Source of the DNA: Cyathus striatus
Lineage: Eukaryota > Basidiomycota > Agaricomycetes > Agaricales > Nidulariaceae
Length of the DNA stretch: 64,000 bases
Assembly (NCBI GenBank): GCA_025738555.1
Contig: JAOVFP010000024.1
Location: 1,116,001-1,180,000 of the forward strand
Direction: 5' to 3'
Part shown: positions 54,870 to 64,000 of the stretch, piece by piece
Layout: each line of letters starts with the position of its first letter
Position numbering within the stretch: the first letter of the stretch is position 1
The notes under the pieces: model-generated
What the model was told of the DNA's origin: nothing
The model's input: the letters and a program-made list of their open reading frames with translations, nothing else
Database searches by the model: none
Program-made: the position numbers and the translations under genes

Positions 54870-57466
54870 GTGAGCAGACATATACAAATCGTATCACCTC
54901 TCTGCTTCGCAATGCCCTCTTTACTTCGATCTACAATAATTGGTGCATACCAAAATACCCTCAGAGGTCGTCGTCGTAGCTCGATTCACCCATTAGAAGC
55001 TGTTCCTCGGCTTTTCTCAGGTTTTCCTGAGGGGAGTGCTATTTCCGATGACTCTGGTGCACCAGAGGTGCATCATACAGTGCTAACAGCGCCCTCCAGC
55101 GTGCATATGTCAGATTATGCTACTAAAATTACTATTCCTCGTCACTTTAACAACTCTTCTGCAATCGACAGAACTGAAATATCCTCGCCCTCTTCTGCTA
55201 CATCACCGACAATTGCTTGTAACAGCGAGACATTGTTACCGCCTCCTGCGAGTATGGTGTCTGGGATTCCCGTTGTGGAGCGCGTGCAATGGCGTTTGGC
55301 CAGTGGATATTTTGCTTATTTTATGTGTGGGTGGGGGGACGCAAGTACGTGTTTATAGACATTTACCTCCGCTGTTATTCCTAATCATAAGAGGGTAGTC
55401 ACAGCAACTGTGCTTCCACGTATGTGAATAATTTAAAGTATGTCGGTGGTTACTAATTTGCAACTAGATTTTGTAGAAACTTTCCGTTTAAACTTTATGA
55501 CGTCGTCGCTACTGTTTGCGGCGAGCACTGTGGGGTACGTGCACATATCTTGATGCTGAAAGCTGGGGATATCCATGCAAATATGTCTTTAGTTTCGTGA
55601 TAGGAACACTCCTTGTGGAACGCATCCTAAAGTTCTTCGGGAGGATATCATTAAACCAAAGTACTAATTCACCAGTGGAGCCATATTTTTCGGTACCCTC
55701 TCAAAGAGCCGTCAAGAGGGGTCGTGGCAACTACATCGGGTTCTCATTTTTACAGTCCAGACATGTTGGACTCCTTGTTGCCAGTATTTTACATGGATCA
55801 TTCTTCCTTCTCATGGGAACCAGAGCTAATGTTGTAATACTATTTCTGGCTTACGTTGTCGCAGCTTTTGCGCGGTCAATTATTACAGGTGCGTTTGATC
55901 AATTAGTGTAGCATGCGTAATTCTGACGTCGTATTTTAGCATCACTGTAAGCTGGTAGTTAAGTTGTGTTTCAACCCGGGTGCTTATCACGAAAATTAGG
56001 AATAGATTCTTCTCTTCTACTAAGCCAGGCGCTCTTGGTTATGGATTTGGATTATGGAGTTCGTAACCTTCGTTATATTACCTATGTTTCTACTTAATCA
56101 TATGTCAGGTTTTGGCGGGGTGGTATCGCCATTGGTTTGCCAAAGTTTGATATCTGCAGGAATCCCTTGGTTCAAGTTCTACTATGGCTCTTTGATCCTA
56201 GCAGCCATGAATACTACTTTCTTAGCAATGTCATTCAAACCAACTATAGGGGAATATATATGGGAGAACCAGAACAGGAGCTGTCATGCTGAAAACGTGG
56301 GGGCTGCACTTGATCGCAAAACTAATACAGCCATGTATTCTTCCTCGAAGACTGATGTCGTACCGACAAAGCCACGAAATAGTACGTCTCAATAAGCTGT
56401 CCGCTGCAACGCTCTGATATACAGGATGTACGTAGCACTTGGTCTCGCTTTGCGCACTCCTTTTCAATGGGCTTTCTCTATATTTGCGTTCTTGTATTGT
56501 GGCTGGTGAGTATTGAAATTGCGATGTTTTCATCCGGAAAGAACTAAGCTATTCTTCAGTGAGACAGCAACGCAGGGTTATGTTCGTAGCCTTTCCAATG
56601 ACGTTGAGGTTGATTATTGATGTAACAGTCTTTTGCAGATGGTAACATACTTGCTTGATACCAGGGTGAGCTGAACTTCATCTTATTATTGGACATCCTA
56701 GATTTATCCAGATGGTTAGAATGCAGATCCCGGGACCGCTGGATACGTGACGTCTGGATTCTGGGGTGGAATCACCTTAGGTCGTTTTGCGTGGGGTTAT
56801 TACACCACAAGGTATTAATTAATCTGACTCTCGTATCACAAGTACAACACCTAACAATCATTTAGATTTACCTTCGTGCAACGCAAATATGTAGTACAGA
56901 TTTGCCTGTGAGTTGCTCTATTCAGTTGTTATATCGTTGACTAATAATACTATCTGCAGCGGTTGGTCTCAACGATGTTTGAGGCTGATTCTAATGAACT
57001 AATGAATGTTGATACAGTGATCACTCTCGTGATGGAGCTATTGATTTGGTTTATTAACTCAGCGGTGGCAAATGCCATATTTGCTAGCATAATTGGTATT
57101 GCATGTGGACCAGTCTTCCCAGCCTGCCTTGGGATAGCAATTGACGTCCTGCCAAGTGAGATTCATATGGTGACAATGGCCTTAATGTAAGATTTTACTT
57201 GTCTAATATTTATTATAACTTGACGATTGTCAGTTCTTCGGCATCGAGCTTCGGAGGAGGTATGCTGTTTGATTTTAATATCTAGTACTAATTGACCAAT
57301 ATTTTTACTACTAGCTTTGTTTCCTTTTATAGTGGGCACGCTATCAAGTTCAATGGGCATTCGCACTTTACCCTATGTGACTGTACCACTGGCCGCAAGC
57401 CTTGGGTGCCTGTGGGCCGCATTTCCTTCAAGGGCCCCCTTCAGAAAATCCAGCGAACAAAGATAG
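54870..57466 (+). CDS. Major facilitator superfamily transporter (fungal BSC6-like), copy 1
   Basis: Twelve-helix secondary transporter of a fungal MFS group; substrate unknown. ATGs at 54870 or 54912 (MPSLLRSTIIGAYQ) open a hydrophilic N-terminus of about 140 residues. The core begins VQWRLASGYFAYFMCGWGDA. Very short exons then encode the first helices (TVLPH, FVETFRLNFMTSSLLFAAST), followed by GTLLVERILKFFG, SRHVGLLVASILHGSFFLLM and VVILFLAYVVAAFARSIIT. TKPGALGYGFGLW, FGGVVSPLVCQSLISAGIPW and KFYYGSLILAAMNTTFLAM close the first half. The second half gives ALGLRTPFQWAFSIFAFLYC, NADPGTAGYVTSGFWGGITL, GRFAWGYYTTR, ELLIWFINSAVANAIFASII, CGPVFPACLGIAIDVLPSEI, and a last exon GIRTLPYVTVPLAASLG ending at 57466. 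More than ten introns. A paralogue starts at 61547. Confidence 0.85.
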
Positions 57467-57827
57467 ACTTACGGATAAATAAGGTGTGGTTATAAAGGGC
57501 ATACAGTATAAGTATGACTTACCTCTATGTTCGAACGGGTTTTTAGTAGTAGTTTGTGGCAACATCTAAAACTGGTACCTATTACAGAAATATCGTCTGT
57601 ACTTATTGACAAACTATATATGCACATAAGATAGACTTATTATATGTAGATTGGCTGGAATACGACCTATGTGTTCAATATGTGTTTAAACTTTTTATTT
57701 TCTTATTGGGCGCTCCGTAGCAACGAGTCCGTAGTAAGTACTGAATGACGAAAGCGCGCGTCAACTGCGTCAACGAAGCTTGAGCTTGAAGTGTGATCGC
57801 GTTGTACACAGAACACAGCCACGAATT
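57467..57827. other. Intergenic between MFS copy 1 and COG6
   Basis: About 360 bp, AT-rich, nothing recognisable. Confidence 0.4.
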
Positions 57828-60557
57828 ATGTCTTCATCCAATGTCTCTCTGAACCAAGATACAGATTCATACCCTCAGAGACCTTCAGCGACGAATGCGA
57901 CTGCACCAAAATTGTCTGGATCTGTATCCGGAAGAAACCCTATATCACTAAGACTGTACAAGGTTCTAAGTACAAACTTCGATGACGAGTCTACGAAGGA
58001 AGCACTATGGACGCTATCTGACCTGTATCAATCTGCTAGCAGTACCTTGATTCATGATCCTCAGACGATACCTAACGTGATAGAAGATGGGGAGGATTTG
58101 AAGGATGTAAAGGAGAAATATTCGCTCTCTTCTGCGCCTAAAGAGAGCTTTTCAGGAGAGTCAGCTGTGCGTGCTCGCAAAAACCTTAGAAGAGACATGG
58201 AAGTGAAATTGGCAGCTGGAAGTCGCCAGTTCTTGGATGTACTTGGAAATGTTGATAAAGTATGTATTGGTCGTCCACCTTACAGGTAACTTGACCTCCT
58301 TTCTACGATGTGTTAGAAATTGTCTGAATTACAAGCTCATGTCACGGCGATTCGCCTCAGCTGCGACGATGCGGAACGACAACTCTCCCTAACCAACGAG
58401 ACGAGTAGAGACGTATTGGAGCGCGCAGGAAATCTTAGGGACGAAAGGTTTGTTATAATTGCATATCATATAACTGAGATTCAACTGCCTCGTAGACAAG
58501 CTGTCGATGACAAAAAGTCGATTATTTCACTATTCCTGGATAGGTTCAAGCTTACCGATGACGAAACGGAAGCATTGACGTCGAGAGATGTATCCATTGG
58601 AACAGCCTTTTTTGCAGCTCTCGATAAGACAGAGCAGATACGCGAAGATTGTAGAGTGTTAATGTCGGGAGAAGATGGTCCAACGCAAGCTGGGTAGGCT
58701 TTCCTGGAATTTTCCTATGTGCTGATTGTAATGACTATTCTAGGTCAGACATCATGTCATTTACATCGTTCTCCCTGGAGCAGGGGTATGACAAAGTACT
58801 CAGATGGTGTTGTAATGAATTTCGTCAAATGCGAGATCTTCAGCCCGAAGTTAGCAATATTCTTCGAGATTCCGTTGTGCGTCTTCGGAAGCGAAGCGAA
58901 CTTCTATCGTACGTACCCAGCCCCTTATTTTGTGCCTACCACTCAATTCTTTCCAGGGAAGCCCTTTCTATCCTCGCACAGACACGACAATCCGCCTTAC
59001 TTTCTGCCTTTATAACTGCTCTTACTCGTGGAGGTCCGTCCGGTTTACCACGACCGATCGAACTACATGCCCATGATCCGCTGAGATATGTCGGCGACAT
59101 GCTTGCTTGGGTTCATCAAGCAATTGCAGCGGAACATGAATTTTTGGAAAGCTTGTTCGGTGTTAAGGGAAATCAAAGAATGATGGGAAGTGTAAGAAAG
59201 TTCAGCGCAGAAGATACCATAGAAGATGATTGGGTTAGTGAAATAATGAATAGTGGTGTGGGGGGCCTTTGTGGACCTCTGAAAGTAAGTCATTAAGACA
59301 ATACGCTGTGCAGATCTCATAGTGTTACCGAAGATGAGGGTACAGCAAACTATTAAATCTCAAGAGAGCTCAATAATATCATACAAGGTTGCTAATTTGC
59401 TACAATTTTACTTGATAACCATGCAGAGAACAATTGGAACGCAAGCCAACCTATCTTTAACCCTCCAGGAGTATGTACGCCGGCTTTTGAGTACGGGCTT
59501 CATTCTAAAGTATTTTTAAGGATCACGGATGCCGCGTACAAAGTCTTTATGACGCCATTGAATCCCAATCCCGGACATTATCGCGAATACTTCTCGTCAG
59601 TGTGACAAGTATTGCTAGAAATTTTCATTGACTTATCAAATAACAGGACATCGAAGATGACTCTCTTCTACCTCCAATTGCAGTGTTAGATCACTTGCAG
59701 ATTTTAAGGGACCTCATGACAGTTTATCAATCCTCCCTTATGGGTAATGAGGATGAAAAAACTCGAGATGCTGGCTTCCATAAAGTACTTGATATTATGG
59801 TAGACCCTGTTGTTGAAATGTGCGATACGGCCGCCTTGCAGAAGAAACGTCAGCGGCCCGCATGGGACGAGAAGATCTGGGTCATAAATTGTTTGAGTTA
59901 CCTTACGGTAGGTGTAATAAATCACACCGATGCTTCCTATATTCATTGTGCTTGCCAGAGTGTGTTGGATGCTTTTGAATTCACGTCGCAAAAGCAAAAA
60001 AACATTCAACACACAATAGATGAGCGTGTTCAATCTCTTATCGAAGAACATGTACGCTCTCGTTAACTCGTCCTTTCTCCGGTGTAGCTGATCTTTGCAC
60101 AGTTCACAAATATCATGACTGACACTGGTCTTCGAGATGTGGTACATATATGCAAGAATAGGTTAACAAGCGTACGTTTTTTTGTCCGCATCAGGTACCT
60201 TTCAGAATATCCTAATGAATGTCAATATAGGAACCCCTTTCTCATATACCAAATGCTAGACCAACAGAGCTTCGCGCTGCCTTGCACAAATTTTCGGGCT
60301 GGCTGTCTGGTCTGGAAGTTGTACATTCGACTCGTCTATCTCAGTTGACTGCACAGAAACTACACACAGAGGTTCATCAAACGGTTTTAGTGCAGGTTGT
60401 CAAAGCATATGAGCTCCTCTGCGACGAAGTGAAAAAACCCGAAAATAAATACGAGGCTGCATCCACTCTATTAGGGACAGAACGGCCTTTTGGCCAGGTT
60501 CATTTACTGTGGCAAATATTTGGCTTGGAGGATGAGGAAGGACATTTAGAAGGGTGA
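57828..60557 (+). CDS. COG6: Conserved oligomeric Golgi complex subunit 6
   Basis: Subunit of the COG tethering complex that directs retrograde vesicles within the Golgi (family knowledge). The start at 57828 gives MSSSNVSLNQDTDSYPQRPS; an upstream in-frame ATG at 57780 is possible. The sequence runs LSGSVSGRNPISLRLYKVLS, TKEALWTLSDLYQ, ARKNLRRDMEVKLAAGSRQF and LSELQAHVTAIRLSCDDAER (the N-terminal coiled coil). KKSIISLFLDRFKLTDDETE, ALTSRDVSIGTAFFAALDKT and QIREDCRVLMSGEDGPT follow. Then come FSLEQGYDKVLRWCCNEFRQ, RPIELHAHDPLRYVGDMLAW and VHQAIAAEHEFLESLFGVKG. Later exons give ILRDLMTVYQSSLMG, IWVINCLSYLTVGV, and a C-terminus RPFGQVHLLWQIFGLEDEEG. About ten exons. The HDPLRYVGDMLAWVHQA block is diagnostic for Cog6. 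Confidence 0.93.
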
Positions 60558-61546
60558 GTCCGGTAGCCCCACTGCTTGTACTGGTTTCTTTACAATGCTA
60601 TATGAATGACCATTCAAAAACTCTGGCCAATCCGCCAACACGTTATAACCCTGTTTCAACATGGAAGCTCACTTGCCGAATGAATTATTTGAATTGTGAC
60701 AATCAAATACCATCCACACGGCACTACGTAGTATGACCTGTGAATGTATTACGTCGCTTTTCGAATAACGAACTTCGATTTCGATACGTAGTGCAGGAAC
60801 TCGGTAAGTTGTCTGCGTTTTAGAGTCAACTCTTCGACAAGGAGGCACTCCACTCAAACTCTACTGTCAATCAGTACCTTCGTTGCATATAGTTCAAAGA
60901 TTCGCTTCGCATGAACTTTTCTCCAAGTAAGTAATTCTGTTTTTAGCTTTCCAATATCAGTAAGTACTTGATGGGTACTTAAATGCAGTGATAAGTATGC
61001 TTAATTTAAATTACAGGTACCTTGTGTATTGCTGAGCGGTCGTCATGTGGCTATTAAAGTATAACTACGTAAGTCTGGCTGCGATGAATTCTGCAAGAAG
61101 CAAGGAAGAAACGAAGCAAAGCTTTCACGAGGCACTTTCTACTTATGACGCAAAGGAATGCAGATGTATATTTTTCACCGAGGGCCGTTAATTTTTCGTA
61201 TCAACAAAACTTCTTGCAACTTAGGTCTATATTTCAAGTTTCATAGATCCATTTTTAAAGTTATGGTGTGAATCTCCATATCGACTTATCATGGTTCTCG
61301 GTTTCCTCTTCCATATTTTGCCTGCTTGAAACAGCCTTTGTGGTTCAGGTGGATACTTATACGTTCATTCAATGCGTCTATCTTCTTTCACGATCTGTTA
61401 GGACACCAGTTTCCATTTAACATCGAGCTCCAAGTGTCCGAGTGAAATTCAGCCCGAAGTTACCAGTATAATAATTCAAACAACCACAGATCGACCTACT
61501 GCACCCATCCCCTCTCTTCTCGTTTGAACACATAGTATCTTGCAAT
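60558..61546. other. Intergenic between COG6 and MFS copy 2
   Basis: About 990 bp with no supportable gene. Confidence 0.4.
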
Positions 61547-64000
61547 ATGGTCATCCTGGAGGCTTGCATTGTAGAAGACAGCCAGCATCCGCACGCTGGA
61601 CATACAGCACAAGATAGCCTCCTTTGCACTTCCCTCAGTGCTCAAGGAGTACTAGCCAATAGTAGTGAGGTCTCTGTAGACTTCCTCTGTGAGGATTTTC
61701 AAAGCGCAGTCTCACCTCTCTGTGCTGCGCGCACAGTGGAATCAATAAAAACCTTCAGCGTTTCTCGTCTGTCTCTCCCAGCCCCACCCTACAAATATGA
61801 TGTGGAGACCCTGATGTCAAGTTCTCCGCTGACCGCAGTCAACAGTCGAGCCCCATCACCCGTAAAAGATATCGACATCGAAAATTCTCTCAGTATACAA
61901 CGGGAATTTAACGGAATGAGATGGAGACTTGCAAGCGGTTTCTTCGCCTGTTTTATGTGCGGCTGGGGCGATGGTGGTGAGACATTTATCAGTTATTTAT
62001 CACTAGGATTGTCATAGCTAAGTGCACATTTGTTCAGTAACTGGAACTGTTTTACCGTGTACGTATTTGAGTATACACACTACCTTTTGTTCGGCTTTTG
62101 GTTAACTCAATTGCTGTTAGACTTGAACAACGAATTCCATCTGAGCTCTACTCTTTCTTCATCATTGTTCGCGGGAACCACATGCGGGTATGCGAAACAC
62201 ATCTATTATGTGCTCTCGTCTCACAGTCTCGCAGTTTCTTTGCAGGCACATTTCTTGTAGAGACCCTCCTGAAGATTTTGGGGCCCTCCAACCCAAATAT
62301 GGCAATACCCTTAATACCAAGCACTCACCCTCTCAAGGAAGGCATTGGCTTTTACTATTTTCGAGCATACTGTACACTGTATACTTCGTCATTATGGGAA
62401 CTCGAAACGGATTCCCAGCTATGTTTACCGCTTACGTCCTTGCGGCCTTCTCGAAGGCTTTGCTGACTGGTGAGGCATACATCAAACTGAAAATGATGTT
62501 TATTGATCGAGCATGTTTATTGCCTGTTTAGCACCACTGTAAGCCCCGGATTTATTTTATCTTCGTGTTGTTAATATTGTTTAGAAATGCGTACTTCGCA
62601 TCGGGACCGAGGCAAACATTGGGATACGGGCTTGGTCTTTCAAGTAAGTTATAATTTCAATCATCTTCGCGCAACGTTGTTAACCAATTAGCCAGGCTTG
62701 GGAAGCGTTGTCTCTCCTTTGATCTGCCAGCTTCTTATAGCATCTGGAGTTCCTTGGTTCCATTTTTATTTTGGATCTCTGGTGCTTTCAGGTTTAAATA
62801 TAATGCTACTCTCAATTACATTTAGGCCCACATCGAAGGAACTCCGTCAAGAACGTGACTTGTTTTTGGAGACTCACAGTACCATTGGAAAAATAATACC
62901 GCCTTCCGGTATATCCAATGATGCCTCGAATTACAGGTTGAAAAAATCCAAATCCTCGACACACTGTGGTTAGCTCATTTTCTATCGGGTATTATATGAC
63001 TGGATCGATGACTTTACCCAGCCCTTCGTTCTGCATTATTCAAACCATATCAATGGGCATTTTCATTCTTTGCTTTACTATATTGTGGAAGGTAAGACAA
63101 TCAACCCATCTATTGTTAATGAAAAACCTTACTTCGAACATAGTGAAACTACCACACAAGGATTTGTTAGTGCTGCATTTTAATTATCATAATGAATGCT
63201 AAAAATCTTGCAGATGGTAATGTTCTTACTAAAGACACGTGTAAATTTTTGAGGTAGTTTTATTGTCTCGCTTTTGCTAATATTGTTATCATACACAGAA
63301 TGCAAACCCAAAGACCGTTGGGTATGTCACCTCTGGCTTCTGGGGTGGAATTACTGTCGGTCGCTTTCTGTGGGGATATTTGACGCCATAGTAAGTGATG
63401 GGCCTTCCTCTATCACTCAGGCATAATATTTATCTCCCTGTAGCCTCAGTTTCCAGCAAAGGAAGTTTGTGATCCAGGCTATAATGTGAGTTTTTATAAT
63501 CCACACTAAACGTGATATTTTAACAGTCTGGCACAGTGGTTTGTCGTACAATGTGAGACGCATCGTTATGTACTAATATGAAGGGTACCAGGGATCGCAA
63601 TTGCCATGCATCTTATTATCCGGTTCGTAAACTCCACCATCGCAAGTTCCTTGGCCACCACTGTTATTGGAGCTTTGTACGGTCCAATACTACCTGCAGT
63701 ACTTGCTATGGCCAACGACATCTTGCCGTCGGAAGTGCATATGGTTGCGATGTCCATCATGTGAGTTTTTAGAGGAGCCTAATTGCTGTATTGCTTAGAA
63801 TCTTCGTCCTGAACAGAACCTCGTTTGCAAGTCTTGGAGGCGGTAAGGAAGAAACAGCTCTCTTCACGATAAGATCTTAAAATTAAGCTCTAGCTATATT
63901 CCCTTTGATCACGGGGGCGATCCTCGATGCAAAGGGCGCTCATATGTTTACATCTATTACTGTCCCACTTGCAGCTGCGTTAGCAGCTGTATGGGCTTTG
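61547..64000 (+). CDS. Major facilitator superfamily transporter (fungal BSC6-like), copy 2, partial at right edge
   Basis: Paralogue of the gene at 54870. The start at 61547 gives MVILEACIVEDSQHPHAGHT and a hydrophilic N-terminus of about 125 residues. The core then mirrors copy 1: MRWRLASGFFACFMCGWGDG, ELYSFFIIV/TLSSSLFAGTTCGY region, AGTFLVETLLKILG, WLLLFSSILYTVYFVIMGTR and FTAYVLAAFSKALLT. RQTLGYGLGLS, LGSVVSPLICQLLIASGVPW and HFYFGSLVLSGLNIMLLSIT follow. After linker and short exons come TVGYVTSGFWGGITVGRFLW, GIAIAMHLIIRFVNSTIASS, GPILPAVLAMANDILPSEVH and FASLGG, then FPLITGAILDAKGAHMFTSI, with the gene running off the edge. Intron positions match copy 1 where both can be read. Substrate unknown. 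Confidence 0.85.

Overview
The window is nuclear DNA of a filamentous fungus, most likely an agaricomycete basidiomycete. The genes are dense, sit on both strands and are split by many introns of about 50-65 bp with GTRNGT donors, CTNA(C/A)-type branch sites and YAG acceptors. The recognisable proteins are eukaryotic: proteasome activator, class I histone deacetylase, COG complex, SNARE, complex I and peroxisomal membrane protein. No operons, ribosome-binding sites or CRISPR arrays are present. Because genes are multi-exon, coordinates given here run from start codon to stop codon with introns included; many exon joins were worked out by hand from reading frame and splice consensus.

Layout. 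1-2.75 kb: N-terminal part of a BLM10/PSME4 proteasome activator (minus, runs off the left edge). 3.2-4.3 kb: RXT2-like Rpd3L subunit (minus). 4.6-5.5 kb: REXO4-like exonuclease fold that seems to lack catalytic residues (minus). 6.35-7.93 kb: biotin synthase (minus). 9.0-9.3 kb: small basic protein. 10.8-11.7 kb: BTG/Tob domain protein (minus). 13.5-15.0 kb: acyl-CoA thioesterase II (minus). 15.3-16.5 kb: XPA/Rad14 (minus). 16.8-19.1 kb: RPD3-type histone deacetylase (minus). 19.4-20.3 kb: DinB-like protein (minus). 20.8-22.5 kb: succinyl-CoA ligase beta (plus). 22.7-28.0 kb: very long low-complexity protein (minus). 28.4-29.1 kb: SPF27/BCAS2 splicing factor (minus). 29.3-30.4 kb: complex I 30 kDa subunit (plus). 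30.7-32.1 kb: MTC1-like (minus). 34.7-35.5 kb: PXMP4-like peroxisomal membrane protein (plus), tail to tail with a BTB-like protein at 35.5-36.6 kb (minus). 37.1-38.0 kb: Ras-family GTPase (minus).

38-43 kb is a gene-poor, AT-rich stretch that carries a 1.3 kb element bounded by 16-bp perfect terminal inverted repeats. 43-46.2 kb holds a small putative gene and a Yippee gene. 47.3-49.7 kb: ULP1-type SUMO protease (plus). 49.8-50.4 kb: BET1 SNARE (minus). 50.8-52.4 kb: UPF0658 Golgi membrane protein (minus). 52.9-54.2 kb: an unrecognised plus-strand gene. 54.9-57.5 and 61.5-64.0 kb: two paralogous MFS transporters on the same strand, with COG6 (57.8-60.6 kb) between them.

Most genes are housekeeping and unrelated by pathway. 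Loose themes are mitochondrial metabolism (BIO2, LSC2, complex I), Golgi trafficking (BET1, UPF0658, COG6), peroxisomes (thioesterase, PXMP4) and Rpd3 chromatin regulation (RXT2-like, RPD3). I found no clear new multi-gene system. The most unusual signals are the terminal-inverted-repeat element, an apparent 2-nt micro-exon in the Ras-like gene, a GC-AG intron in the succinyl-CoA ligase gene, and the catalytically eroded REXO4-like gene.
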